DNA from: Ciona savignyi
Taxonomy: Eukaryota > Chordata > Ascidiacea > Phlebobranchia > Cionidae
Reading direction: 5' to 3'
Assembly: GCA_000149265.1 (NCBI GenBank)
Contig: CH003274.1
Span: 24,444-88,443, forward strand
DNA: 64,000 nt
Part shown: positions 1 through 13,700 of the stretch, piece after piece
Layout of the letters: each line of letters starts with the position of its first letter
How positions within the stretch are numbered: the first letter of the stretch is position 1
Translations under genes and position numbers: made by a program
The notes under the pieces: model-generated
What the model was told of the DNA's origin: nothing
The model's database searches: none
Seen by the model: the letters and a program-made list of their open reading frames with translations, nothing else

Positions 1-127
1 AAGAGGCATCTCAATACTTAATTCGTTACTAGGTTCGTTTTTGGTTGCATTATGAGTATAAGTGGTCTGCCGTTTTATAGATCTATACCAATCTTGGTTT
101 ATAACAAATATCTCTAAACCTTTACCA

Positions 128-262
128 CAGGATAGGATAATTATGTTTTAAACCGTGAATGGGAAAACCAAGGGGGTTAACACACGGGCAATCGTCAGAT
201 CACCTCGCGCCCACCGTCGGGTTACCGGAGCTATTGCAGTATGTTGTGTATGATTGATTGAT
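128..262 (-). mobile_element. SINE family A, 3' half
   Basis: AGGATAGGATAATTATG to TGCAGTATGTTGTGTATGA, reversed. Confidence 0.78.
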
Positions 263-1048
263 AGCTCAGTATTTGTAGCGTCTGCTGTGCCACTCGTTTT
301 TGTTTAATTTACAGTGCCTAGCTTCGAAGCCATGATCATTGGATTTAGTTTGTTATCAGTAAAACGGTTAGTTTAGGTTGATACCACAGTCTTTTATTAT
401 ATAAGTGGTGAAATGCAAAGTTTGTTCCATTGCAAAGTAAACATGCGTGTTTGCTCCTTATTCAGCCCAAATATTTGAGCATCGCAATGCCGCATTAGAA
501 AATGCAACTTGAAGTAGAAACAATGCAAGATAATGCTCTTTTTAGAGGCGTTTTTTATTGGAATTGGACAATTTCTAACTTGACCACCGATTTATTTATT
601 GATTTCAATATAAAAAACGGTTATTGTAACCCAGGCCCATTGCTTCATGGGTTCGAAATTTAGTCCGGTAAAAAAACAATTTTATACTGGTTAAATAACT
701 TTAATTACTTTGCATAACATCCGGCCAACTTCCATTTACTTTTTGCCTAAATAGGTGTGCTTTACCAACGTAGTAAATGTGAAGCGTAATGTTGTAGATT
801 AACAGGCAGTTTTGCCATCTGCGTTTAATTTTCGTGGCCATGTTTTCCGCCTTCGCCGAAAACTACCACCTGCACTTTAAATTGGGTGGCCACGTTTAAT
901 TTTAGTCAATCCTACCCTCGGTATCTCTGACGTAGGGGCCGTGAACAGCCGAGCCTTGTAAAATGCCAGCAACTCGATACGAAAACGAGCAGTTACCAGT
1001 TGTCAGCTGTGCGCGAAAGCCTGGATTACAGTGTTATAAGTGCCGCTC

Positions 1049-1057
1049 TATATAAAA
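1049..1057 (+). promoter_or_regulatory. TATA box upstream of the micro-peptide candidate
   Basis: TATATAAAA flanked by G/C on the left (CCGCTC). A CRE-like TGACGTCA lies at 1101-1108, downstream of the expected start site. Confidence 0.5.
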
Positions 1058-1113
1058 CCCGACACTTTCATTCTACTGGGGTGATATACAATACCGCGTG
1101 TGACGTCATAAGG

Positions 1114-1221
1114 ATGGTGAAGATATCGTTCATAATTATCGTCGTAACTACGAATTTGTTCTTATCTCGTTCTGACGTGGTGAGCTGTTTAAAACGAGGA
1201 AAGAAGGGAAACTGCAAATGA
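1114..1221 (+). CDS. Candidate micro-peptide precursor, secreted
   Basis: A 35-codon frame: a hydrophobic N-terminal stretch (MVKISFIIIVVTTNLFLS) followed by a short basic tail with two cysteines (SCLKRGKKGNCK) that could form one disulfide loop. A strong TATA box (TATATAAAA, 1049-1057) lies 57 bases before the ATG. The frame stays open upstream to 1000, but the TATA box lies within that stretch, so the ATG at 1114 is the likely start. No paralogue in the window and no clear intron. The call rests only on promoter placement and signal-peptide shape. Confidence 0.4.
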   Translation: MVKISFIIIVVTTNLFLSRSDVVSCLKRGKKGNCK

Positions 1222-1246
1222 TATGAAACTAATCGTCCGTAGTACG

Positions 1247-1355
1247 TTCGTGTGGCCGAACGGTTAACGCGACCGAAACAAATACCGATTTGTGTACAAA
1301 AACTGTCTTAGCAACTAGCTTATCATTAGTTCGAAATTTAGCCTACAAAAAAACT
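1247..1355 (+). mobile_element. tRNA-like short SINE (family B), reference copy
   Basis: About 110 bases: A-box region GTGTGGCCGAACGGTTAACG, variable centre (ACCGAT..ATACAAAAAC), ATCATGGGTTCGAAA-like B-box, an AGCCYGGTA end and a short A-run. The fold of a tRNA is lost, so it is not a tRNA gene. More than twenty copies occur in the window, nearly all on the plus strand of PDE5-like introns. A 5'-truncated copy lies at 590-678. Confidence 0.75.
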
Positions 1356-1795
1356 CCTGTTAAACGCATGACGCCCGTTTTCACCGTGATTTGGCAAATT
1401 CAATGTGCGAACGGTTATAGGGCGTCTCGAATACGTTTTAAAGACGCACTTATTCATGAACCCTCGAATCAGGGTTCGAAACACGGCCCTTTAAAAACAC
1501 CAAACAACAAATTTATATTTCAATACATTTATATTGAATTGCGTCTTTGCAACATAGACAGCATTGGTTAAATTGGTAGCCGTATTTGGTACACACTTCC
1601 CTAACTGTTAATAGCCAAAAAAGTAACTTAACTTTAAGCTGAGTAATAAAACAAAGTCAATGTCACACTATGTTCATAATAATACGGTGTGAAAACCACT
1701 GTAGTCCATTATCTTGCTTTATTCGAGCATTATGTTTGCATAGAGTTATGTACAAACCCTTATATTCGAACGCAACTTAACTTTGTATATTCTAG

Positions 1796-4700
1796 AACGT
1801 GAGTATTCTAGTTGATGCCGATCGTTGTTCGTTGTTCTTGATGCGTGAAAGAGACGGCGAGAAGTTTCTTGTCAGTCGACTTTTCAACGTCAGCAAGGTA
1901 ATTTAGGGGATCATTAGTACACTAGTTTTGATTACATTGACATTTTTGTAAGTTTTCATTCGATTTGTTTTGAGTGTTTTATACAATACCCTTTATACGG
2001 TTTTATCTGATCACAGTTTAATACAATATTTTTCATTCTGTCTGTATAAAATATTTTTTCGCGGTTTCATACGTATGTATACAACAATTTTTCGTGGATT
2101 CTAGTATTCTGTCCGATCGATTAGTCAGATGGTTTAGTGCGACGCCTTTCAACCGAAATGTTAAAAGTTCGAAACTGGTCGCTAGCTGGTCAATTGTGAC
2201 CTTGTGCAAGGCACTTAATATACATTGCCCAAGCCCAGCGGATTAATGTTTTTTTTCTTCTAAATTGAAGGAACGTATGAAATATATATACAACACACTG
2301 CAATAGCTCAGGTAACCTGACGGGTGGGCGCGAGGTGATCTGACGATTGCCCGTGTGTTAACCCCTTGGTTTTCCTATTCACGGGGATAAACATAAATAT
2401 CCTATCCTATGTACTGCATCTGCTAAACGGACGGCATTTAAAGAGCAAATGGAATGAGGGAAAATACGTTTAAACTTTTGATCCAGTAGTAAACCCTGCC
2501 CTATCGCTGTAACTTTTAAACCACTTCCTAAAACGTGACGCTTAAACGAATGGTACGAGAAACATAATTTAATCTACAGTTAATTAGGTCGACTATAATT
2601 GAGTTAAATTGGCTTAGGGATTTAGCGATTGAATTGCTATGCAGTGCATGTAGACTTGGATTTTCCTTTATTCTTTGGTTTGGATTCATGCACAAGCTTT
2701 CACATACGCTTAATTATATTATTCTGGATAGAAAGCGAAGGCATAAGTTTGATGAAATAAACAACAAATGGGCCTAACCAAATACGGGTTACTTGTTGGC
2801 ATGTTCTTTTAGTTTTGAATATAAGCGTAATGCATAGGGTTTTATGTAGTCAATGAACAAAAACTAAAGCCAAAAAAACGTAAAGCCGCAGAATAATATT
2901 TGTTCCTAGAAAATTTCGCCCTAAAACATCATATTTTTTCTTTCTTTTTTCTTTACATAGCATAGCGCAATGAAGTCTTTCTTTGGTTACTGTCTGCATT
3001 TCACCCTAACGCTTATCAAATACCAATTCGGCTCTAAATGTTACAAGTAACCTTCGTTATCCAGGAATCCACACTTGAAGATAACGTTGTTGTCAAGGAC
3101 GAAATCAAAATGAAACTTGGACAAGGAATTGCGGGAATGGTGGCACTAACCGGCACAACACTCAACATACCAGATGCTTATAAGGTAGCGATAATATTGT
3201 TGACATTTTGATGAGATTTGATTGACAGGCGATCCCTGACCTGAATAGTGGGAGATAACGCTTTGCTAGCATACCGACGAACGCAGCATTGCAATTTTCG
3301 CCTATCCTAAATGTCGGAAATATTTGATTCCATTATTAACACAAACCCACATTAGCTTCTATAATGTATATTTAACTGGTTGAAGTAACTTATGATACGT
3401 CGTGTTTTGTGTTTTTTTGTGTGTGTGCGCGCGCATTATAATATAATATTACACACATATACATATATATAAGGTGAAAGATAAACAACCTTATTTTAAA
3501 CATATCTTTCGATTATATTATGGATTAGTTTGTTTATTACGTTCAATAATGTCGATTAAAGAGCAGTCACGTGGTTGGCTGATCCCAGCCCTAATTTATG
3601 ACGTATTTTAAACACGTTCCAACCCAAAATTTAACATCAAGTTTTACCTGACTATTATTCTTAGTTTACTCATAAAATTGGCTTTTTCCAAATGAACAAC
3701 AAAATATTTCCTATCGTTTATGTAATTGTGCGGTGGGACAAAAGTTAATAAAACAATATTAAAAATAAAACTTGAATTCGGTGAAATCCATTTCAAATTT
3801 CGTCAAAGGCCTGGATCAAATGTCACAATTGTAGTTTATGACGTTGTACCTTATGACGTTACCTTAAGTTCTCTCAATGTTTGCCATACAAGCTTCTGAG
3901 TTCTTAAACATTTACACGTACCGAGTAAACGGTCTTACTTGCGTTGCAGGATCACCGCTTCAACCAGAGTGTGGATAAGAAAACGGGCTACCGAACGCGC
4001 AGTATCCTTTGCATGCCGATACGAGATGGTGATAAAAGGGTAACTGAACCTTTTTCTGCTGGAAAATATCTTCTGTGCATACACATCATGCTCACAGTCG
4101 AGTTTTTGGCTATTTACACCCATGTTACAGACGGACGTAATTTTGAAACTGTGTCTTGTGACTTTGTTTGTTTTTGCTTAAGTTTGTGTCTTTTGTTTAC
4201 TTAGTTAGCCGTGTATACCGTCTTGTCGAGACCCACGCACTAAATTACAATGAAGTACTGTCAGCTTGACTTATAAAGCCGTATTTTCGGAAATCCCTGA
4301 TTGTGGCTCAGAAAAAAAGAGTTTAACATTCGTTCCACCATCATTTAGATCGTAGGAGTCGCCCAGGTGATCAATAAAACAGAAGGCGCCTTCACCAGCA
4401 AAGATGAGAAGATATTTGCGTCCTATCTCGGCTTTTGTGGTGTTGCCATTCACAACGCGCAGATATTCGAAAAGGTTCAACTCGAGAACCGAAGAAATGA
4501 GGTGGGAAACACTAATTTATTGATCACCACGCTAGCGGTAAATTGACAACGGCCCTTAATAACACGGCTGGAGGTTTAATTAAATTTCTAATGAGCTTCG
4601 GCCAATTAAGTCTGGCGATGTACCTTCTTGTGTTCTCGGCTGTTAAGGGCTGTAAATTCTAAAACTGATTCTCAAACTTTTTTTCTCTCAAACCATTCTA

Positions 4701-7700
4701 AGGTTTTGTGCAGTGTTCGCGTACCACCTAAGTTATTATAAACTATACATCATTAGATGAGAAAAATGAGCATGTAGCTTTTTTTTTAACAAAGTATACT
4801 AGAGTTAGTGGCGTACTGATTGAATAGGATAGAATAGAATTTTCATATATTTTTCATGTTTATCCCAGTAAATGGGAATGATAGACATGTTTATTCAATG
4901 TCTGGTGCCTTGCCCAAGGACACAACCGACTAGCTAGCGACCAGTTTCGCAATCCATCTGCCACCGGTAGTTTGGAAACCACTGGGGTAACACTAAAAGG
5001 AGGGAAAGCGGGAAGAAGGGAAACTGCTCACTTAAACTATGGAATTTAATTTTAAACCGTTCCCTAAACACTAATCTCAACCCCAGAACTTACCCTAACT
5101 CCAACCTGTAGTTTAAAACTAACTCTAATGTCATTTTCTTTATTTTAGTGTGCAGTTTCCCGCCTTCCCTCCTTTCCGCTTTCCCTCCTTTTAGTTTTCC
5201 CCAATCAATGTTCTAACCATTCAAGTCTTGTGTTTGCATTTAGATTCTGCTTGATCTTGCCCGAGTTCTGTTTGAAGAACAAAGTTCATTAAGCACCGTT
5301 ATGGACACTATCCTCACACATACCGTGTCCCTACTATCCTGCGAGCGTGCTTCCGTATTGCTGGCTAACCCGTCGCAGCCTGAAAGTGAGTGAATATAAG
5401 AGTATTATTTCTTCCACACGCTCACAAGTGAATCATTGCAGAATAAACATTACTAAGGAAAGCTGGTTACATATTACAAGACCACCGGACATAACGACTA
5501 CATTATATTGAGTGTTTTACATAATTATAATGTATAAGTAATGGGGAAATGCAGATGTGTCGTGCGCACTGTGACAGCAGTGTGTTGTATATGATTGAGG
5601 CAATTCTCATCTTAGTGTAGAATTAAGTGATCCAATGGTTTCTTACGCTAATTGTCTTTTAAAAGATAACTATCTATCAAAGAACACAAATTTGCTACTT
5701 ACCGGTTTTAATGTATTAACCTTTTGGTTGTCGGCCCGACGCTCTAACCCAGGGCTTCCCGACTTGAGGGTCGCAAAACCCTGCAGGGAGTCGCGCAGTG
5801 GATTCGGGGTGGCAAAGACAACATCAATTTCACACAAGCTAATATATCTATTTTATATATTTCGATCTGTTAAAGATTTTAACGTAAAGAAGTGTAGCAA
5901 AAAAATTTAAGAAATTGAAAGGAGTCGCGAGTTTTAAAGCTTGCGAAGTCCTGCTCTAACCGACTGAAAGCTACCCGCCAGATATAAACCTACATAACAA
6001 CACGAATCAACAGATGTATTCGAGCACACGTTTGAACACGTGGACGAATCTACCATCACTTCCAATTTAAACTTCGACAAGAACTCCCCACAACGTAACA
6101 AGGTTCCATTAAACATCGCCATCACCTCATATGTGCGCCAGACTGGCCAGGTAAGTGAACACCTCTGGTAGGATAGGATATTCATCTTTATCCCCATGAA
6201 TAGGAAAATCAAGGGGGTTAACACACGGGCAATCGTCAGATCACCTCGCGGACATCGTCGGGTTACCGGAGCTATTGCAGTGTGTTGTATATGATAGACA
6301 CGTTCCTTCAATTTGGTAGAACCCATCAATCCGCTGGGTACAGGCAATGTCCGTAAAGTGCCTTGCCCAAGGACACAACCGACTAGCTAGCACCCAGTTT
6401 CGCACCTGCAACCTTTCAATTGAAAGGCGACGCACTTAACCGTTAGACCAACCGGCCGGACAAGTGCGGCTGAATGGTTAACGCGGTCGATACCGACAAT
6501 GCAAAACGGTCTTAGGAACGAGGCCATCATGGGTTCGAACCTTTGATCGGTAAAAAAGTGGAAACTTCTTTAAAGTATAAGAATACGTATTATCCTCTGG
6601 GTTGGAAGATCTCAATCAGATCTAAAACGAACACCCATAACCAGATTTGTATACTTTTATCTTGAGATGTTTAAAATTGTTACATTTTTTTCGGTTACGA
6701 AAACATTTTACTATAGTTTTGTGTTTTTATTGCTATGGTCGGGAATCGAATCCGTCACCGCCAGTTCCTTGTACAACAGTGTTATCGGTTAGCACATCTG
6801 ATAGCCCGCCCATATTAATATGTGATTTCTATTGTTTTCAGATCGTCAACATTGAAAACGCCTCAAGCGACCAGCGCTTTGAATTCCTGGTAAGCCTGTT
6901 ATAAAACCCCATAAATACCGATTTTTACCATAGTGTGCGCATTAAGGCAGGGCCACGAGGCACTTTAGCATTTAAAAATTAAAACAAATGTTTTTTTCCC
7001 CTAGGAAGATACGGAGTTGGGATTCACCACGAGGTCACTGCTTTGCATTCCGATTTGGGACAGTTTTCGGCAAGTTATCGGTAAGTTTTGTCCGACCGGT
7101 TAGCCCGGTTGTTTAGTGCAACGACTTTCAACCGAAAGGGTTAAGATTCGAAACTGTTCGCTAGCTATTTGGTTATATCCTTGGGCAAGGCACTTGACGT
7201 ACATTGCTTGAACCCAGCGGATTAATGGGTTTACCAAATTGAAGGAATCTCTTAGTTATACAATACACTGCATAAGCTCCCTAGACCTAACGGTGGGCGC
7301 GAGATGATCTGACGATTGTCCGTGTTGCATCATTTGTCTATAAAATACATGCAAAAAATATCAAATTCACATTTTTTTTAAATCAAGCTCAGTTTCGAAC
7401 CCATTAGGTTTCGTCAGTAGGCACGTTTTAATTTTACTGCAAATGTATCGTCCTCGCTAACCAATCGGCCACATCACCGTACCAAAATTTTGACAGTAAA
7501 AAAAAACAAGACACAAATGCAAAGTAATCTGCACCACAAAGCGGAAAAGAAAGATCTGCATGTTGTAGATGGGCCGGCTTAGATTGGATTAGATGCCGCG
7601 GTTTAAAATAACGCAGTCACGCGTATCATGGCGTATGTGATATATCTCCTGTCGACTGCCCACCGACCGTGATAAACGCGAGTATCTATCTCAACCCTAC

Positions 7701-10700
7701 ACGTGTATATATGGGCATGACTTTGCAGGCTGGGACAGCTGGCGCATCAATTACAGGGTTTGGTGGGAGGTAACGAGATAGCTGTTTGCGTGAATGGAGT
7801 AGGATTGGAGGTTTAAATAGATGCGTTGCCAACCTAGCTCCCGTCCGGATGAATAGCTTGGTTTAATGCGTCGCGTATTACGGGTTTTAGCATCGAAACT
7901 GGTCACTAGTCCTTTGTGTCTTTTAGCAAGGAACTTAGATGATCTCGCTTCGACCAAGTGGATTAACGGAATCCACTTAAATTTAAGACGTGTCTTAATC
8001 ATATACACCGAATACAATAGCTCCGATAACCCGATGTTGGGGCGGGTACATACAATAACGCTCCTGTACGTAGACCCAAGATTATCTTCGATTGCCCGTG
8101 TGCTAACCGTCTTGCGTTTTCCATTAACGAAGATAACGATAGTTATCCCATAGTTCTATATTGATGGCATTATAGTTAAACCATCCCTGAGTATGTGATA
8201 ACCTTTCCCTCAATATCGTCTAATGCTATTTTCACTTCGACAGGTGTAATCCAGCTCATTAACAAGCACCATCGAGTCGGACCGCGCTTCACTAAGAGTG
8301 ACGAACAGATCTTAGAGGCGTTCGCCATCTTCTGTGGTCTTGGTATCTCCAACACCAGGATGTATGAGGAGACTGCGAGATTGGCTGCGAAACAGCAAGT
8401 CATTCTGGAGGTTTGCGTTGCGTATTTTTTACCGAGCCAAGTTTCGAACCCCTTATGGGCTCGGCACTGGAGCCGTTTTTGTATATATGAGTCGGTATAT
8501 GTATCGGTCGCATTAACCTTTTAGCCACACGACCGTACACGGGCTGTTCATTTGTTCGGACCGAATAGCTTGGTAGGTTAGTACGTCGCCTTTTAGCCGA
8601 AAGGTTGCAGGTACGAAATTGGTCACAAGCTAGTCGGTTGTGTCCATGGGCAAGCCACTTAAATTACATTGCCAGAACCCAGTAAAAGGATGGATTCTAA
8701 TAAATTGAAATAACATTTCAATCATACACAACGCACTGCAATAGCCGATATCACACGGACAATCTTCAGATTACCTCGTACTACCGTCGTCTAACCGGGG
8801 CTAGAACAGTATATACTGCATATGTTTGAAACATCTCGAGTCTTAGTATAACCCATTGTCCGCTAATTACCTGCCCAAGGACACAAACGTCTATCCACCT
8901 GCTGGTTCAATCCCACGGTATCGAATAATATTAGGCTCAAGGAGTTTAATTGTTTGTGCCCATCTACCTCTCGACGGTGGGTTATCCCATATGATAATGC
9001 GTCTGAATATTAGTTTAACGGCATTCGTCTTGTTGTTTACCCAATTATTATAACTGCCATTTTGCTGTTTGTTTTTATTTTTTCAATGAAATCTTAACTT
9101 ATAAAGAAACCAAAAACAAAACCCAAAATTTATCAGAAAAAATTAAACTAATAAAATAATTAAACTAATAAAATATTGAACATTTTGCCTTTAGTTTATT
9201 TCAGCTGAACATGTTACATTTTGTCTGCTTTTCCCAGGTGCTGTCCTATCATGCTGTGGCCTCTCCGCTTGAAACGAATGCTTTATTGGTGAGGAAATAG
9301 GATGAATGATCATTTTGCCTTTCGGAGTAACATTTCAGTTTGGAAATTTTATATTTATCTGCTTATGGTTGACGAATCGAAACCTAGATAGTCGATTGTG
9401 TCCTTGGGCATGATACTTAACGGACATTGCATTAAATCAGCCGGTTTACCTCACATATTATCCGACGATAACCGTGGATAATCTCTTAAAGATTATTTTA
9501 CTTCTTGCCACTGTTCGAAACTGGTCCCTATAGCTAGTTGGTTGTGTCCTTGAGAAAGACATTTAACAACCACTGCCTTAACCCTGTGGAATAATGGGTT
9601 CTACAAGATTAAAGGAACGTGTAAATCATACACAACACACTGCAGTAGCTCCGAAAAACCTGACGGTGGGCGCGAGGTGATTTGACGATTGCCCGTGTGT
9701 TAACCACCTTGCTTTTTAGCAGTCACGGGGATAAACATGAATATCCTATCATATCCCCACCCCAAATAACACACCCGCCCTTACTACACAGACGAACGAC
9801 ATCCCTTCATCGAAGTCACTGGGAATTCTCAAATACGAGTTCGACGATACGACCTTGAGTGATCTCGACACAGTCCGAGCATCAGTTCGAATGTTCATCG
9901 ATCTGAAACTCGTCGAGAAATTCCGAATCAACCACGAAGTAAGTTAACCCGCTGTATTATTATTTAAGATCTCTATGTTATGCCGGCTATATAAGCCAGA
10001 GGCATCTCTCTTGTCGGTCTCTTTCCATCTCGACACACATATAATAAAGGACGAATTAACTAACGTGTGTTGAACACTACATGGTGTCAGAAGTGGGATT
10101 CGAACCTACGCCTCCATTCGGGGACCAGAATATTCATCACCTCATGTCGGCGAAGAACCTCGGTTCTTTGGTCTAGTGTTGTGTAATTCATCGTTCCATA
10201 CAGGCGCAATAGAAAGGAGCTTATCCGAGCATGGGGGTCTAAACTGTTTGATCAAAATAACGCCCATTGAGTGCCTTGCCACGTTGCACAGCCGCGCTGA
10301 AAGTGACGAGAGTAAAAATCGAACAATCTACCTTCCTATTCCAGATATGCCACTTTATCCTACAGACCAAACAATGTTACGCTGTAGCGAGCTCTTGATA
10401 AGTTGGCAGAAGGTTGCCGACACCTGAGTTAAAAAGTGTAACAACTTTACTTTGACTTTCACCCCAAACTAGGGGTCGCAACCTGCGCCTCTTTCATCCT
10501 TCTGATGCGGCTCTTATTATTTTCATGGCTACTGTAGCGAGCGCTTGATAAGTTTAACACCCATGCTTAAGTGAAACAAACAGAACAACACTCGCGTCTT
10601 TATCTCACACAGTGTTGTTTTACTTACAATGCGAAAATACTATTAGTTTTACGGCTCACAGTGATTTTTATTTTGTGGAATATCGGTTGGCCAAAGGTTG

Positions 10701-13700
10701 CCAACACCTAATTTAAACGAGCTTAAACAGCCCAAATGTTTGCAGACACTCTGCCGCTGGGTGGCGAGCGTGAAGCGCAACTACCGACCAGTATCATACC
10801 ACAATTGGAGACACGCATTCAACGTGTGTCAGTCGTGCTTTTGCATGGTGAAGACAGGGGGACTTGACACTGTCTTCTCGGACTTTGAGAAACTGGCTTT
10901 GCTGGTTTCCTGTCTTTCCCACGACCTGGACCACCGTGGGACCAACAACGCCTTCCAAGCAAAGTAGTTCCATTTTTTCTTATTTTTCACCAGTCTAAGT
11001 TTCGAACTAGCGATGGTCACGTTAACATATTTCTTTTTACGTTGTTTTCTTTATGATATGAACTCATTTTGTAAAACTTTCGGTCATACGATCGTTTTTG
11101 ACTTTTTTTTAATGTCTGCCATTTTGTAGTTTTTTTCTACCTGCCTTATTTAAAAAAAATTATTTTGTCACTTTTTTATTTTTTACGGAGCTAAATTTGA
11201 ATACTGAAACACGGTTTATTACTTCATACGTTAGGACAAATAAGCATTATGGGACAAAATACAAAAATTTTAGCTTTGACTTTATATGATATTGCGAAGA
11301 CTTTATTTTGGTGAAATATTCCGACCGATCAGTTTGGTGGGTTGCTGCGTTGCCTTTTAGCCGAAGGGTTGCATGTTCGAAAGTGATCGCTAGCTAGTCG
11401 GTTGTGTCCTTAAGCATGGTATTTACCGAACATTGCCTGAACCCAGCGGATTAATGGGTTCTACCAAATTAAAGAAACGTGTGAATTATACGCAACACAC
11501 TGCAATAGCTCCGGTAACCCGACGGTGGGCGCGAGGTGATCTGACGATTGCCCGTGTGTTAACCCACTTGGTTTTCCCATTCACGGGGATAAACATAAAC
11601 AACCTATCATATTCTATCTTAATTTTTGGTCTCGTGTCTTAAATCTTAAATTATCTTAATTTGAAGTAAAACCAGTTGATTTCTATCCAGGATTGAGCAC
11701 CCACTAGCGCGACTTTATTCCACATCCACTATGGAACACCACCATTACAACCAATGTCTGATGCTTCTACAAAGCGATGGTTAGTTGGTTGATTCTTTTA
11801 TTAAAGTTTGCTTTAAAATGCTAAGACGTGAAATTTTATTGCCTATCCCTCTTTCATTCCATTTTATTTTAAATGTTTTATAGTAAACGTTGCGAAAATA
11901 ATTTCATCTACTTTAAAATAAGGACGGAATTAACCTGCGACACGCAAAATGAAAAAGGTTATATTTGCGTTGTACCTTTTGCTTAATTAACGTACAAATC
12001 CATACATATGCTACGGGGTAATTGAAGTGTGGCTGTGAAAATCAAACCACACTAGACACTGGAAGGGCTTGAAATTCGTATTTGTTTTTAACTTGGTTGG
12101 TTGAATACCTCATGAATGTTTAAAACTGAACTGCGCTATGGCAGTAGGAAGAACCGGCTCCAAAAGGTTGTTCCTGAAGGTTATCGCGACGTATTCGTAT
12201 GCAATATGCCAGTTTATACGAACAAACCTAGTAACAAACTTATCATGGGTTAAAAATGTTGTCTCTGTAAAAAAATTACAAAATTTTTAATAAAACGAAA
12301 AGGTTTAAAGTGACCAGATCATACATAAGCTTCATACAAAATAAGCCTAAAGTGGGACCCAGCGGTTGTGGGTTCAAAACTAAACAAAGTAAACTAGTCA
12401 AAACAACGGTTGTGGACCGACTAAAATCAAACCAACAAAATGGCGAACAATGTAGTAAAGGAATGTCTCTCCCGCATTAAACACTATGATAAATCATGTA
12501 ACCCGACCCCGGGCATGCGGTATCCTGGATTAGACTCGCGTTTTAACCTTTCCTGGATTACCCTCGCAAAGAAATATGAGGATTTCGCATCTATACTGTC
12601 CGAAAACACTTTTCCAACGTTAGTTTAGATTTATTTTCGCTAAAAACGCAACCATAGAATCAATAACAGCCAACACACAGTGCTATTTGGTCCCCGTATT
12701 CCCTACACGGGCATATCCGCTGTACGTCGGTAGGTGGCGCACATGCGCACGAGAACAAAAGTTTATCGGTTTGCAAGAGACACTGGGAAGTTAACGTTGA
12801 AATGCTGGGAGCATGACATGGCGGTTCCGGTTTCCCGTAAACCAGTCGTCTTCGGTATATCTCTAGCTCCTCTAGCGGTAGTATTTGTCTTACTCCCCGA
12901 CAATTAGTCCCCAAAGTATTAAAAAGTTGTTCGTTGTTGACATTGTTGAATAGTGAGCGCTCGCAGACTAGTTTGTGGCGAGAACACGCCAAAGTACAAG
13001 ATTCGCCCTTCTCAGATAACTTAACCTGAAAAAGTAAGTATTTAGGTCAGCGGTTCTCGATCTTTTTGACCTCGTGGCGCACCCGAAAGCAATTAAGAAA
13101 CGAACTGGCGCACTTTGCATGGAAAATCAAAACAATATGCTAAATACTTGAACAATTTAGGTAAAATATAGAATAGTAAAAGTTTAAATAATTTCATCAC
13201 CGAATTTTTGAAATAACGAAAAGAAGTTAATGTAGAACTAATGTTACAATGGAAAGAAAATAACTAGACACTAACCATTTAGTAGTTTATGATCTATGCA
13301 CCTTCTTACCCTTGCGGCGCACCATTTGAGATACACCGATTGGGTTATTTTAGCAACTTAATAATCGAGCGATTATCTTACCTTCAGCACAGACTTAGGA
13401 GGCCATTGTTTTTTATTTCTCCTCCAAGTTAAACCCGAATTCGCCAAAGTCTGTACTTCATTTGGGCAGAAGTTTTGATTTTCCAAATATGCGTGGAGTC
13501 TCTGGAAAATGATGAAAGTTTGATTTGTTGCAACCGTGTTGTTTTAACCATCATTTTAACACATATACACTGTCATGGACCCCTTTACGTGATAGAAAGG
13601 AAGTCAAAAATGTAGCTAAACAAAAACTGAACCAACTGTCGGGCCGAATGGTTAACGCGACCGATCCGTATGTAATATGCAAATTTAAAACATACATGAA

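Noticed and set aside
1290-1571. Open frame of 93 codons
   Set aside because: Starts inside a SINE family B copy and shows no protein-like features.
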